From: Poriferisodalis sp965208485 | GTDB taxonomy: Bacteria > Actinomycetota > Acidimicrobiia > Acidimicrobiales > Poriferisodalaceae | Direction of reading: 5' to 3' | Assembly: GCF_965208485.1 (NCBI RefSeq) | Contig: NZ_OZ242344.1 | Coordinates: forward strand, 3,286,001 to 3,350,000 | DNA length: 64,000 bases | Shown: one piece after another, positions 32,786 through 42,157 of the stretch | Position numbering within the stretch: position 1 is the stretch's first letter | How the letters are laid out: each line of letters opens with the position of its first letter | The notes under the pieces: model-generated | Told to the model about the DNA's origin: nothing | The model's input: only the letters and a program-made list of their open reading frames with translations | The model's database searches: none | Translations under genes and position numbers: made by a program

Positions 32786-33535
32786 ATGCAGATCGAGGGC
32801 AGCAGCATCGTCGTCACCGGCGGAGCATCGGGCATCGGCAAGGGAATGTGCGAGCGGTTCGCTGAGATCGGCGCCAACGTCGTGGTGTCGGATCTGGACG
32901 GCGACGGGGCGCAGACGGTCGCCGAAGCCATCGGCGGCACAGCCGCGACCTGCGACGTTGCCGATCAGGAATCGGTCACTGCGCTGGTCGAGTCGGCCAT
33001 CTCGGCGATGGGTCATATCGACCTGTTCTGCGCCAACGCCGGCGTCGGCGTGGGCGGAGGACTCGACGCCTCGCTCGAGCACTGGGATCTCAGCCTGGCG
33101 GTGAACGTCATGGGCCCCGTGCACGCCGCGCGCGCGGTCATTCCGCACATGACCCAGCGAGGCGGCGGTTCGCTGATGATCACCGGCTCGGCAGCCGGGC
33201 TCATCACCGGACCGGTGACGTTCAACTACGCAGTGTCCAAGCACGCTGCGATCGGCGTGGCGGAGTGGCTCGCCATCAACCACGGCCCGCAGATCAAGGT
33301 CAGCTGCCTGTGCCCGACGATTGTTGACACGCCGATGATCGACCACTTCGGCGCGGGCATGGTGGAGCCGCTGACCGTCGACGAGGTGGTCGATTCGGTG
33401 GTCGACGGTCTGGCGGACGAGCGGTTCCTGATCCTGCCTTCCCCCCAGCCGCTGGACATGTTCCAGATGAAGGCGCAGGACTACGACGGCTTCATCGCCG
33501 GGATCCAGCAGCGGCTCGCGGCGATGCGAGGCTGA
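32786..33535 (+). CDS. Short-chain dehydrogenase/reductase (SDR)
   Basis: A 249-residue classical SDR. The Rossmann motif TGGASGIGKG is near residue 11, with acidic SDLDGDG after strand 2 suggesting NAD(H). The CDVAD site, NAG motif (FCANAGVGVGG), catalytic Ser in GSAAGLITGP and YxxxK in NYAVSKHAAIG complete the active site. Its substrate is unknown. It lies just before pobA on the same strand, 60 bases away, so it might be cotranscribed and serve aromatic-ring or side-chain catabolism. GGCAAGGACGG precedes the ATG. Confidence 0.93.
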   Translation: MQIEGSSIVVTGGASGIGKGMCERFAEIGANVVVSDLDGDGAQTVAEAIGGTAATCDVADQESVTALVESAISAMGHIDLFCANAGVGVGGGLDASLEHWDLSLAVNVMGPVHAARAVIPHMTQRGGGSLMITGSAAGLITGPVTFNYAVSKHAAIGVAEWLAINHGPQIKVSCLCPTIVDTPMIDHFGAGMVEPLTVDEVVDSVVDGLADERFLILPSPQPLDMFQMKAQDYDGFIAGIQQRLAAMRG

Positions 33536-33598
33536 GCGTCCTCCTTGGCAGCAGCCAGTGGGGGATGCGGCGATGGATCCGGCAAAGCGGGCACAGCG

Positions 33599-34771
33599 AT
33601 GAAGACGCAGGTTGTCATTGTGGGTGCCGGTCCGGCAGGGACGCTGCTGTCGCACCTGCTCGGGCGCGCAGGCGTTGAACATGCCGTGCTGGAGCAGCAG
33701 TCACGCGCCTATGTGTTGGCACGCATCCGCGCCGGCGTCCTGGAATGGGGCTCGGTGGAGATCCTGCGGGAAGCCGGGCTGGCTGAGCGCATGGATCGCG
33801 AGGGCCAGGTCCACGACACCATCAACATCGCGTGGCGTGGTTCGGAGATGCTGTCGATCGACTCCAATGAGCTGCTCGGGCGCCGGATGATGGCCTACGG
33901 CCAGACCAACATCCAAGAAGACCTCTACGAGGCCGCGGACGCGGCGGGCAACACGATCATCTTCGAGGCACAGGATGTGGCCATCGGCGACGCGGCGGGT
34001 CGGCCGTATGTGACCTTCAGCGCCAACGGCGTGAGCGAACGCATCGACTGCGACTTCGTGGCCGGCTGCGACGGCTTCCACGGCGTCAGCCGCACGGCCA
34101 TCCCGGCCTCGGTACGCACCGAGTTCGAGAAGATCTATCCCTTCGGCTGGCTCGGCATCCTGTCGGAGACGCCGCCGCTGCCGCACCTGATGTACGCCAA
34201 CCACGAGCGGGGCTTCGCGCTGTGCAGCATGCGCAACCCGATGCTCAGCCGGTACTACGTGCAGTGCCCGCTGACCGACACCGTCGACGACTGGCCCGAC
34301 GACCGCTTCTGGACCGAGCTGCTCGCGCGCATCCCAGCCGACAAGGCAGCGCGGATCCAAACGGGGCCGTCGATCGAGAAATCGATCGCGCCCTTGCGCA
34401 GCTTCGCCTCCGAACCGATGCGCTACGGCAATCTCTTCTTGGCAGGAGATGCAGCGCACATCGTGCCGCCGACCGGCGCCAAGGGCCTGAACCTGGCCAT
34501 CTCCGACGTGCACTACCTGGCGCGGGCCTTCGTCGACCACTACCACCGCGGTGATGACGGCTATCTCGACAGCTACTCAGAGACGGCGTTGCGCCGGGTG
34601 TGGGGCGCTATGCGGTTCTCGTGGTCGCTCACGATGCTGCTGCATCGCTTTCCCGACATGAGCGACTTCGACCAGCGGGCGCAGGAGCAGGAGCTGTATC
34701 ACCTGTCCACGTCGCAGCCGGCCCAGATCGCCTTCGCCGAGCAGTACGTGGGCCTGCCGCTGGAGGAATAG
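33599..34771 (+). CDS. pobA: 4-Hydroxybenzoate 3-monooxygenase PobA
   Basis: A 390-residue FAD monooxygenase (characterised PobA is about 394). It starts MKTQVVIVGAGPAGTLLSHL with the FAD-binding GxGxxG, then AGVLEWGSVEILREAGL and MAYGQTNIQEDL, phrases specific to PobA. The DG motif is CDFVAGCDGFHGVSR and the second FAD motif is LFLAGDAAHIVPPTGAKGLN. PobA converts 4-hydroxybenzoate to protocatechuate using NAD(P)H and O2. ATG 33599 is preferred over an upstream in-frame start. It is followed convergently by the protocatechuate 4,5-dioxygenase genes, so substrate and next enzyme lie side by side. Confidence 0.95.
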   Translation: MKTQVVIVGAGPAGTLLSHLLGRAGVEHAVLEQQSRAYVLARIRAGVLEWGSVEILREAGLAERMDREGQVHDTINIAWRGSEMLSIDSNELLGRRMMAYGQTNIQEDLYEAADAAGNTIIFEAQDVAIGDAAGRPYVTFSANGVSERIDCDFVAGCDGFHGVSRTAIPASVRTEFEKIYPFGWLGILSETPPLPHLMYANHERGFALCSMRNPMLSRYYVQCPLTDTVDDWPDDRFWTELLARIPADKAARIQTGPSIEKSIAPLRSFASEPMRYGNLFLAGDAAHIVPPTGAKGLNLAISDVHYLARAFVDHYHRGDDGYLDSYSETALRRVWGAMRFSWSLTMLLHRFPDMSDFDQRAQEQELYHLSTSQPAQIAFAEQYVGLPLEE

Positions 34772-34786
34772 CGGCCCAGCGGGCGC

Positions 34787-35644
34787 TCAGCTGTTGGCGT
34801 TCTGCAGGATCAGCAGGCCGTTGCTGGTGTTGGACGTGGGCACATGATGCATGCGGAACACCTCGTCGACATGATCGTCAAGCACGCCTCGCATCACGAA
34901 CCACATCACCAGCTCGATGCCCTCTGAGCCGGCCTCGCGGATGTAGGTGGTGTGGGGGCGCAGGCAGCCGGTGTCTGGCTCGGCGATCAGCTCGTCCATG
35001 AATGCCAGATCGAACTCTGCGTTGACCAGCCCGGCCCGCTCGCCCTGGAGCTGGTGCGACATGCCGCCGGTGCCGAACACGGCGACCTTCAGCGACTCGG
35101 CATCAGAACCCTCGTAGCTGTCGAGCGCACGCCGGATGGCCCGCCCGAGGCTGAGGCATCGCTTGCCTGACGGCGGCGGGTACTGGATGACGTTGACGCA
35201 GATCGGGATGACCCGGCACGGCCAGGCATCGGGCTCGCCGAACATGACCGACAGCGGCACCGTGAGGCCATGGTCGACGTCCATCTCGTTGGCGATGGTG
35301 ATGTCGAACTCATCGCCGATGAGCGACTCCGCAAGGTGCCACGCCAGTTCGGGATGTCCTTGCACCGGGGGGACCTGCCGGGGACCGTAACCCTCGTCGG
35401 CGGGCTGGAACTCGGCCGCGACGCCCAAGGCGAAGGTCGGGATGAGCTGCAGCGAGAAGGCCGAGGCGTGATCGTTGTACACGACGATGCAGACATCGGG
35501 CCGCTGGTCGGCCATCCACTCCCGCGCGGGCTCGATCTTGTCGAAGTACGGGCGCCAGTACGGCTCGTCCTGCTTGCCGTGGTCGATGGCCGCCCCCACT
35601 GCGGGGACGTGCGAGGTGCCGATGCCGCCGACAATGGTGGTCAT
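34787..35644 (-). CDS. ligB: Protocatechuate 4,5-dioxygenase beta subunit LigB (class III extradiol)
   Basis: A 285-residue class III extradiol dioxygenase subunit that carries the Fe(II) site. It begins TTIVGGIGTSHVPAVG with the first iron-binding His, and IVVYNDHASAFSLQLIPTFA supplies another conserved His. DVDHGLTVPLSVMF is the catalytic loop, and KVAVFGTGGMSHQLQGERAG completes the fold. It opens the protocatechuate ring between C4 and C5. It is translationally coupled (ATGA) to ligA and shares the family's length. A plain gallate dioxygenase is the alternative, but the split alpha/beta genes and nearby pobA favour protocatechuate. Confidence 0.92.
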   Translation of the reverse strand: MTTIVGGIGTSHVPAVGAAIDHGKQDEPYWRPYFDKIEPAREWMADQRPDVCIVVYNDHASAFSLQLIPTFALGVAAEFQPADEGYGPRQVPPVQGHPELAWHLAESLIGDEFDITIANEMDVDHGLTVPLSVMFGEPDAWPCRVIPICVNVIQYPPPSGKRCLSLGRAIRRALDSYEGSDAESLKVAVFGTGGMSHQLQGERAGLVNAEFDLAFMDELIAEPDTGCLRPHTTYIREAGSEGIELVMWFVMRGVLDDHVDEVFRMHHVPTSNTSNGLLILQNANS

Positions 35645-36072
35645 GACGTCTGCCCTCTCGCACCGGCGGTCTCTGCGGGGGAGTCTGCTGACTCGCCGAT
35701 GCGCCGGTTTCCCTCGACCGGGCGCCCCCCGTCGATCATCATCTGTGAGAACTCCTGGCCGCTGACGCCCGACATGGCACCGCCCACCTCCTGCATCGAC
35801 AGACCGTCGAAGATCGCCAGCTTGAACGTGTAGTAGATGTTCCCGCCGAGCTGCAGCAGGCCGAGCCAATCGCGCTCCAAGACTGCGCGGCGCTGGGACG
35901 GCGAGAGCGTGAAGCCGTCGAGGTAGGCCGCCTCGTCTGCCCGGAAGCGTTCCCGGTTGGACTCGTCGTTGAGGCTCATGCAGAACTTGTTCAGGTGGTA
36001 GCCCTGCTGTGATCGCCGGCCGTCGAAGACGTACGTCCCCGGGATGTCGTCGTAATCGCGTGACGTCGCCAT
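35641..36072 (-). CDS. ligA: Protocatechuate 4,5-dioxygenase alpha subunit LigA
   Basis: A 143-residue helical subunit: IPGTYVFDGRRSQQGYHLNK, FCMSLNDESNRERFRADEAA, LSPSQRRAVLERDWLGLLQL and GGNIYYTFKLAIFDGLSMQE match LigA in order and length (139 in the Sphingobium enzyme). LigA covers the LigB active site. ATG 36072 is just after CGAGGGGGCGAC, a good ribosome-binding site. Only 37 bases separate it from the stop of a tyrosine recombinase gene on the same strand. Meta (4,5) cleavage of protocatechuate is unusual in actinobacteria, which mostly use the 3,4 route. Confidence 0.94.
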   Translation of the reverse strand: MATSRDYDDIPGTYVFDGRRSQQGYHLNKFCMSLNDESNRERFRADEAAYLDGFTLSPSQRRAVLERDWLGLLQLGGNIYYTFKLAIFDGLSMQEVGGAMSGVSGQEFSQMMIDGGRPVEGNRRIGESADSPAETAGARGQTS

Positions 36073-36109
36073 GTCGCCCCCTCGGTCGACTGAGGCTATT
36101 GACTGCTCG

Positions 36110-37036
36110 TCACTGCTCGAGCGTGTCGGGCCGCAGCCGTGAGACGGCGCCTTGTGCTGCGAGCTCGGCGCTGGCGTAGCGGCTGAGCATTGTCGGGGTG
36201 GCCCACCGGCCGGCGAGCATCGCTTCGGGCAGCTGTGCCCCGGAGCGGACGAGCGACTGGGCGGCGCCGATGCGCAGCGAGTGGCCGGAGGCGCCGTCGA
36301 TGCCGATGGTCGCTGCATTCGCGGCGACAATCGATCGGATGCTGCGGCTGCTCAGCCGGTCGCCGGTCACCTGGCCGCCTTTACGGATACGCCGAAAGAG
36401 CGCTCCGTCGCCGATTGCCGCTGCTTCGAGCCATCTGTCGACGCGGGTGATGGTGGCACGGCGAAGGAACAGCGCTGCTCCTGCACCTTGCTGATCAGTC
36501 TTGGAATGTCGGACTGTGACGCAGCCGGAGCCGTCGACGGCGCGGTCTATGTCTTGGCAGTCAAGCGCCGCAGCCTCGCTCACGCGCAGCAGGGCGTCGC
36601 TCATGACGGCGATGATCGCAGCGCCGCGCAGCCCGATCATGTCCCCGCGTTGGGCGGCGGCATGTGAGGCTGCGTCTGCGGCAGTCCAATCGACCGCGGC
36701 GACTTGGCGTGGCGGGCTGGACGTCCGGCGATGCGTCCGCAGCACCATGTCGCAGCGTGGGCCGACCGGGTCGGGTTCGTCGAAACGCCGCGCCGCGAAC
36801 CGCACCGCCGAGACCGTCAGCGCAAGTGTCGACGGCGACCGCTCTGCGGCTGCCATCTCGGCGAGCATCGCGCTGAGCGACTGATCGGTCAGCGGCTCGC
36901 CGTTCAGCTTGGCTTCGACGGCCCGCAGCTGCGCCACATAGGAGCGGCGTGTTCTGCTGGCGAGATCGTCTGACACAGCTGCCAATGCGTCTGCCGACAC
37001 TCGGCACGCCCGCCCGGCGGGCAGCTCCTCGCTCAT
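36110..37036 (-). CDS. Tyrosine recombinase/phage-type integrase
   Basis: A 308-residue site-specific recombinase. The N-terminal SAM-like domain (LASRTRRSYVAQLRAVEAKL) is followed by the catalytic domain: Arg in DALLRVSEAAALDC, Lys in VRHSKTDQQG, HxxR in ASGHSLRIGAAQ, His/Trp in LAGRWATPTMLSRYA with the nucleophilic Tyr. All five catalytic positions are present. It may be a mobile-island integrase; no att site or phage gene was found nearby. ATG 37036 is used. It precedes ligA on the same strand. An AT-rich stretch (37080-37135) upstream may hold its promoter. Confidence 0.9.
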   Translation of the reverse strand: MSEELPAGRACRVSADALAAVSDDLASRTRRSYVAQLRAVEAKLNGEPLTDQSLSAMLAEMAAAERSPSTLALTVSAVRFAARRFDEPDPVGPRCDMVLRTHRRTSSPPRQVAAVDWTAADAASHAAAQRGDMIGLRGAAIIAVMSDALLRVSEAAALDCQDIDRAVDGSGCVTVRHSKTDQQGAGAALFLRRATITRVDRWLEAAAIGDGALFRRIRKGGQVTGDRLSSRSIRSIVAANAATIGIDGASGHSLRIGAAQSLVRSGAQLPEAMLAGRWATPTMLSRYASAELAAQGAVSRLRPDTLEQ

Positions 37037-37240
37037 GCAAGCGGCGTTTCGAGGGCTGTCGGGGCCATACCGTCGAGACGTTAGCGCCGCTATATGCCAT
37101 TAGCAGAATACTATGCAATGAATGCGCCTGACGCAACTCGCCGCACGTCATCCGAACGGCGTCTGGGTGCGTTCCACCATCCGAGACGCCGCCTGAGGCT
37201 GAAGGTGCTCAAGGATGTGGCAGGCGTGTTACGCCGTCCG

Positions 37241-39035
37241 TCACCTCAGGCCGAGCCGTGCCAGCCCAGCGTCATCGGCGGCGATGGGCACCACCCGGAA
37301 GGTCCGCCCAGGGCCTCCCGGCAGGAAGTCCAGCACCGTCTCGCCTTCTGGCGTGATCTCTCGAATGCGTTTGTTGTATCCGAGCGCCGAGACCGTGTTG
37401 CCATTGGGCAGCCGGCGGGCGCCCGACATGAACGGCGAGAACCAGTCCTTGGCGGCATCGTCGTTGTAGGCCCACACGATCTCTGCGCCGTTGAGCGGAT
37501 CGGCGGTATCCCACGTCCACCGACCCTCGGCATCGACGGGAAGCTTCACCTCCAGCAGCTCCGAATAGCCGCCATGAGTGAACGACAGGCGATTCGGGTG
37601 CGGGTTCGGCAGATCGTCGCCCGGCCCGGGCGCCGTTGTTGAAGATCAGCACGTGCCCCTCGTGCGGCACGCCGTCCGGAATCCAACCGATGTCGTGCTG
37701 CCAGTCGAGGATCTTCTGCGACTCGGGACCGGCCTGATGTGACGACGGGTTGCCCCAGCGATACAGCAGGTCGCCCCGCTCTCCCCGAGCCTGTGTGGTG
37801 GTCGTCCCATGGTCGATCACCCACATCTCACCGTGCATGGCTGAGCTCAGCAGGATCTGGTCGCGCTGGGCGTCGTAGCTGACGGCGTTCGCGTGCATGA
37901 CCTGACCCATGTTGAAGCGGTACTTGGGGTACTGCGTGTGGTTGATGTCGATCTTGCGGCAGCCGGGGCCGATCTGCCCGAAGTTGGACTTGCCCGGATC
38001 GATGTCTTGGACGAGATGGTCGCTGGAGTGCCATTCCCACACGATTCGCGTCTCGCCGGTGTCCAGGTCAGGTTCCAATTCCAGGATCGTCTCGGTCCAC
38101 CAGCGCTGCAGGTCGGGCGGGCGCATCAGGGGCTCGCGGCCCTGTTCCTGCCAGCCGATCGCTGCGGCCTCCTCGAAGGTCCTGCCCTCATACACCAGCA
38201 CCAGGATGTTGCAGTTGGGCATCGGCTCGAAGTCGTGGTGCAGCACCCGCCGGCCGGGCTCGAAGAGGCGGAACTCCCAGACCACCGCGCCGTCGAGCTC
38301 GACGATGCTGATCACGCCGTGCGCCCCGACGGGGAAGCTCATGGCGTCGAGCCAGTTGCCGGGACACCCTGTGCGGATCAGCAGTCCGTCGTCTCGCAGG
38401 TGCGGGCAGACGGCCTCGGCCGGGTGCAGGTAGTGCGGCCATTCGTGGACGCGGTTGCCGTCGCGATCGATGAGGAACAGGTCGCGGGCGATCTGTACAT
38501 CGCCGGCGTTGCCGTGCTCGTAGATCAGGAAGTAGCCGTCGCTCTGGCGCGGATCGGTGCCCGGCAGCACGGGGCCGCTCGGCTCGTCGACGTAGCTCCG
38601 CAGGATGTCGAACTGGGCGACGACGTGTGCGGGGCCTCCGAGCGATTGGCTGACGGTCGGGTTCGGCGGCGGCCGGTCGTCCGCCGGCAGCAAGTGGCCC
38701 CTGCCGAGCCGGTCCAGCCGGCGCAGTCTCGCCGGTGCGTCGGCGATGTCGTCGGCGGTGATGATGCCGTCGCCGTCGAGGTCCAGGATGCGGACGATGG
38801 CGCTTGAGCGCTGCCCGCCCGGGTAGCGAAAGGGGCCGCCCAGCTCATCGGCGGTGAGCATCCCGTCGCCATTCGCATCCAGCGCTGCTAGCGACTGCGG
38901 CGCGGCGTCGATCTCTTCAGCAGAGATGATGCCGTCGCCGTTGAGGTCCAAGGCTCGCCACACCGTGCCGACGCGATGGGCCTCCTCGGCAAGGATCGCC
39001 TTGGCTTCGGGGTCGCTCATGCCGTTGTAGCTCAT
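37241..39035 (-). pseudogene. EF-hand arylsulfotransferase-like protein (ASST family), single frameshift
   Basis: Starting at ATG 39035 (GAGGAGAGCG before it), residues 1-110 hold EF-hand-like calcium loops (DLNGDGIISAEEIDAAPQSL, DANGDGMLTADELGG, DLDGDGIITADDIADAP). The remaining beta-propeller is typical of arylsulfotransferase/ASST proteins (VLHHDFEPMPNCNILVLVYE, IVWEWHSSDHLV, VSYDAQRDQILLSSAMHGEM). At about 37620 the frame shifts by one base; the continuation (MSGARRLPNGNTVSALGYNK, ITPEGETVLDFLPGGPGRTF) lies in a second frame to 37241. The intact paralogue at 42220 shows the same domain order. ASSTs transfer sulfate from phenolic esters. The frameshift may be a real mutation or a sequencing error. 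Confidence 0.85.
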
Positions 39036-39145
39036 CGCTCTCCTCGGGCATCCGTCGCCGGGACTACTCGACGCCGGACATGCGGCACCGCACCGCTTGC
39101 GGCTGCCTGAGGGCATCATGCCCGCTCGGCCGACCTGCTCTCAGG

Positions 39146-39889
39146 TCACTGCAGCGTGAACGCCAGCCAAGCTGCCAGTTCGGGCTGCCGTTGCTTCCAG
39201 TAGTCAGAGATGGCTGCGATGCTGGCGTCGGGTGCCGCCTCGGCGAGCCACGGGTCGTCTGCGATGTCATGGAAGGAACCGAGCGCGCGCACGATGTGTG
39301 CGACGCTCGGGTGCTCCAGGCCCACCCCGTACCGCTTGCAATACAGACGTATGCCCATCTTCGGATCGATGCCTGCATCGGCGAGCCTCATGAGGTCGAA
39401 GTAGTCGCGGAGCTCGCCGCGGTCACCGATCACCTTGTATTTGGTTGCAGCAATGTCGCGCACCGATCCGACTGCCAGACCGGCAAGCCGCATCGGGGGT
39501 TCGATGCTGCGCTGTCCTCTCGCTTCCAAGAACTGCACCTTCACGCCGTTGGCCAGGCAATTGAGCGTGCCTTCATCGAGCCCCACCAGCACCACCTCGG
39601 CGGCGGCCTGCATCTCGGACAGGAGCTCGTCTGCATCGAAGGGTTCGTGCACGAAGATGTCGAGATCTCGGCTGCGGCGATGTCGCAGATGGATCGCCAG
39701 CGCAGTGCCGCCCATGAGCACGCCCGCCGGCGGCGAGGCCGCAGCAACGATTGGCCAGCAGGCTCGTGTCGATGGGTCCAGCACGTCTGACCAGCGCTCG
39801 AGACCGCCATCGGCGGGAGTGTGCGCCGGCGTGTCGCCCGCCGACCGTGCGGTGCCACGGGGCTGTTTCGCTTCGTCGGATGGGTTCAT
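39146..39889 (-). CDS. AbiEii-type nucleotidyltransferase (toxin-like)
   Basis: A 247-residue protein with a nucleotidyltransferase core: VLMGGTALAIHLRHRRSRDL and DIFVHEPF give the GG...DxD pattern of AbiEii/AbiGii toxins. Downstream are VGSVRDIAATKYKVIGDRGE (conserved catalytic Lys region) and LRDYFDLMRLADAGID. In type IV AbiE systems the toxin is a GTP- or CTP-transferring NTase neutralised by AbiEi. The neighbouring gene at 39929 is a helix-turn-helix protein that could be the antitoxin. The N-terminal 35 residues are less conserved, so a later start may be used. Confidence 0.85.
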   Translation of the reverse strand: MNPSDEAKQPRGTARSAGDTPAHTPADGGLERWSDVLDPSTRACWPIVAAASPPAGVLMGGTALAIHLRHRRSRDLDIFVHEPFDADELLSEMQAAAEVVLVGLDEGTLNCLANGVKVQFLEARGQRSIEPPMRLAGLAVGSVRDIAATKYKVIGDRGELRDYFDLMRLADAGIDPKMGIRLYCKRYGVGLEHPSVAHIVRALGSFHDIADDPWLAEAAPDASIAAISDYWKQRQPELAAWLAFTLQ

Positions 39890-39928
39890 CGAAGGAGGCT
39901 CATCGACTCGGTGCGGCGGCGCTTGCAG

Positions 39929-40750
39929 TCACCGCAGCGCAGCGTCTCGACTGGCGAGCACGTTCTTGACGAGATCGCGGGTCTCCGGCCGACTCGACCG
40001 CAGTTCGGTGCTCGCTCGCAGCGCGTCGGCAGGCAGATGCACTGCGGCCCAGAGCGCTGCGGAAGCAGATGGCCCGTTCAGCAGCCGGTTGGCGACGTAG
40101 TCCGCGTCGTCAGGAACCTTCAGAACCGAGGGGTCGGGATGGTCCCAGAACAGATGCCAGAGCTGTGGCGGCAAAGGCCCCGAGTGCTCGGACGGCGGCG
40201 GCTGTGGCGGCAGGCTCACACACGCGGTCTGCGCGAGCAGACCTGCGGAGTTCTCCGAAGCGACTTCGGGCTCCCATGCGCCGATCTCACGAACGCCGTG
40301 CCGCCAACTCTGCTTCCAAGTGCGAAATCGGACTGCGCCGTGAGCGCTGAGCGAGTCCAGTGCGCCGCGCGCCGCTGACCACGACACGCCCGCAGCGGCA
40401 GCCACCGTCGCGACGCTGCGGAGACCGGGCAGTGAAACGATCGCGGCGAGTACGAGTCGTTCGACGCGGCCCAGTTGGGGGGCACTCTTGCCGTCCGAAC
40501 TGCGGACAGCCCCGGCGACGTCAGGTCGCTGTCCTTCGATAGTCCGGCACTTCTCATGCAGCGCGTCGCGCACGAACGTCGCAACGGTCTCGCCAGCGAC
40601 AAGCGCTGCGCTGCGAACCCGTTCCAACTCGGCAGGCTGCAGCCTCAACAACAGCTGAGCCGAACGCGAGCCTGCATCCGACGGTCGCGCATCAAGCGAT
40701 TGCGCGGCCGGCGATCGCTCAGCAGTCGAACCCCTCTGAGTGCCGACCAT
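39929..40750 (-). CDS. Helix-turn-helix partner of the AbiEii-type nucleotidyltransferase
   Basis: A 273-residue protein ending 39 bases before the NTase gene on the same strand. The N-terminal quarter has a ribbon-helix-helix-like element (AQLLLRLQPAELERVRSAAL, ETVATFVRDALHEKC). A winged-helix follows (LVLAAIVSLPGLRSVATVAA, AGVSWSAARGALDSLSAHGA), as in AbiEi-type antitoxins. The C-terminal part (LWHLFWDHPDPSVLKVPDDA, DYVANRLLNGPSASAALWA) resembles the antitoxin domain that precedes NTase toxins. It probably autoregulates the operon. Function as antitoxin is inferred from order and folds. Confidence 0.7.
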   Translation of the reverse strand: MVGTQRGSTAERSPAAQSLDARPSDAGSRSAQLLLRLQPAELERVRSAALVAGETVATFVRDALHEKCRTIEGQRPDVAGAVRSSDGKSAPQLGRVERLVLAAIVSLPGLRSVATVAAAAGVSWSAARGALDSLSAHGAVRFRTWKQSWRHGVREIGAWEPEVASENSAGLLAQTACVSLPPQPPPSEHSGPLPPQLWHLFWDHPDPSVLKVPDDADYVANRLLNGPSASAALWAAVHLPADALRASTELRSSRPETRDLVKNVLASRDAALR

Positions 40751-40862
40751 GCAGTGATTCTAGCCCTGCGGGGGTCTGCTCTCGCGTTTGTATATCAAAT
40801 CGCGAAGTTTGGTAGACCGGGGGCACCTGGACCTCAGGAGTGGTACATCCCGTTCGGTCGAT

Positions 40863-40948
40863 GCCGGGGCAGCCCGACGCTGGGTAGGCCGGTCCGCATA
40901 TCTTGCAGCGGCTGAAGGGGAAGCATGGCAATCACCGACGACGAAGCG
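40863..40948. repeat. Copy 1 of the arylsulfotransferase 5' region (direct repeat)
   Basis: About 86 bases are nearly the same as 42158-42243, including gtccgcatatcttgcagcgg, a gggaagcATG start and the codons ATCACCGACGACGAAGCG. It ends with a 21-codon stub (MAITDDEADEFAKNDRPPTG, stop at 40990) that is a truncated copy of the paralogue's N-terminus. It marks one edge of the GIY-YIG insertion. Confidence 0.8.
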
Positions 40949-41045
40949 GACGAGTTCGCCAAGAATGACCGACCGCCTACTGGTTCTTGATCTCGCGGAT
41001 AGATCCACACTTCAATCACGGAGACGGCGAAACATTCTTGATGAT

Positions 41046-42044
41046 CTACAACGCATCCTCGGAAGCGTCAATCTCCACAATCTCTAGATCCATGAGTTCC
41101 GCAACCTTGTCAAGAAACTCCAAACTCGTATTGAACCACTCGGTACCACCTCGCTGCCTTTCTTTCGTGCGGCGCTTTGGCCCTGCGCGGTCCGCGGTAT
41201 CGAGCATGTCGTGAAAAGTCTTCTCGATTACTCGATTTTCCCGCCTAGCAGATCCAGGAACCAAGTATGCACGCAAGATTCGGCGATGCTCAGGAATGCC
41301 CGCACTGCTCGTCTCCTGATTCACGCGATCCAAGATGCCTTTATCGGAGAAACCCACCTTCAGCAGCGTGCGGTCCGGTGTTTTTTCGAATTCCGTTGAT
41401 GGATGTGTTGGGTGGCGGAGGTAGTGAGGATAGGTGAACACATAGACACCGGCTCGATCACTCAATAGTTCTTCGACCCTTAGCTCTTTGTCTTCCGCCT
41501 GCCTTTGTTCTGCTTCTTGCCGGCTCTCGTCAGACGCAATTTCTTCTAGCGATGCTATATTGCGTTCCAGAACAGCATTAGTCTCGGGTGAGAACTCGTG
41601 CCGCCGCAAAATGGAATTCATTCTTGCTGCGATCTGCCGTGCCATAGATGGTCCCTGTGGAAACACTCCAAATCGGAGCGCATCCAGATGCTGTCGGAGA
41701 CCAACTGCAGTTCCATAGCTGGTATGTCCAAACCAGTCTTTGAGTGCCTCGATGCGTTCGTCGTCAGGCATTTCTTTTTCGACTAGAATGCTGTACGCAA
41801 TACCAATCGAAGTCTCATCTTCAACTTCTCGCTTGAGTGCCGCGTCTATCTCGTTTCCTTGAGTTCTGTCAGGCAACTCGCCAAGCGCATAGCTGTTGCG
41901 CGATAGAAGTGCTCTGTTGCGCATCTCGGCGCGCGTGAGTTCGGACTCCATGAATTCGGGCTGGGATGGACCGCTGGTCGCGTTTTCTTGGAGAGACTGA
42001 TCTTCTCGACTTGAATTATCCTCGTGTGACTGGAATGAGGACAT
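41046..42044 (-). CDS. GIY-YIG/T5orf172-type nuclease family protein, low GC
   Basis: A 332-residue protein. The N-terminal 180 residues are charged and probably coiled (EMRNRALLSRNSYALGELPD, LERNIASLEEIASDESRQEA). The C-terminal 120 residues carry a GIY-YIG/T5orf172 domain: GVYVFTYPHYLRHPTHPS (GVY-xn-Y signature), RTLLKVGFSDKGILDRVNQE, ILRAYLVPGSARRENRVIEK with the catalytic Arg and Glu, and GTEWFNTSLEFLDKVAELMD. Codon use is clearly more AT-rich than the surroundings, a sign of recent transfer. It is bracketed by copies of the arylsulfotransferase 5' end. Likely a defence or mobile-element nuclease; the family call is good, the role is inference. Confidence 0.75.
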   Translation of the reverse strand: MSSFQSHEDNSSREDQSLQENATSGPSQPEFMESELTRAEMRNRALLSRNSYALGELPDRTQGNEIDAALKREVEDETSIGIAYSILVEKEMPDDERIEALKDWFGHTSYGTAVGLRQHLDALRFGVFPQGPSMARQIAARMNSILRRHEFSPETNAVLERNIASLEEIASDESRQEAEQRQAEDKELRVEELLSDRAGVYVFTYPHYLRHPTHPSTEFEKTPDRTLLKVGFSDKGILDRVNQETSSAGIPEHRRILRAYLVPGSARRENRVIEKTFHDMLDTADRAGPKRRTKERQRGGTEWFNTSLEFLDKVAELMDLEIVEIDASEDAL

Positions 42045-42047
42045 CGC

Positions 42048-42137
42048 TCACATATCCTTCCGAACGAAACTCAACCGCTGTTTCGACTTCACTCGCGGAA
42101 ACTCTACTGAAACTAGTTTCTTGGCGTTGTAGCTCAT
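42048..42137 (-). CDS. 29-codon stub starting like the arylsulfotransferase gene
   Basis: ATG 42137 opens MSYNAKKLVSVEFPRVKSKQ and ends at 42048, four bases before the GIY-YIG start. It begins with the same ribosome-binding site and MSYN codons as the gene at 39035 and then diverges. It is a copy of that gene's 5' end that now lies upstream of, and may drive, the GIY-YIG gene. Confidence 0.4.
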   Translation of the reverse strand: MSYNAKKLVSVEFPRVKSKQRLSFVRKDM

Positions 42138-42157
42138 CGCTCTCCTCACACAGCCAT

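Noticed and set aside
36110..37036. Integrase taken as evidence of a prophage or integron
   Set aside because: No structural phage genes, attC arrays or tRNA-linked att site were seen; a solitary recombinase is not enough.
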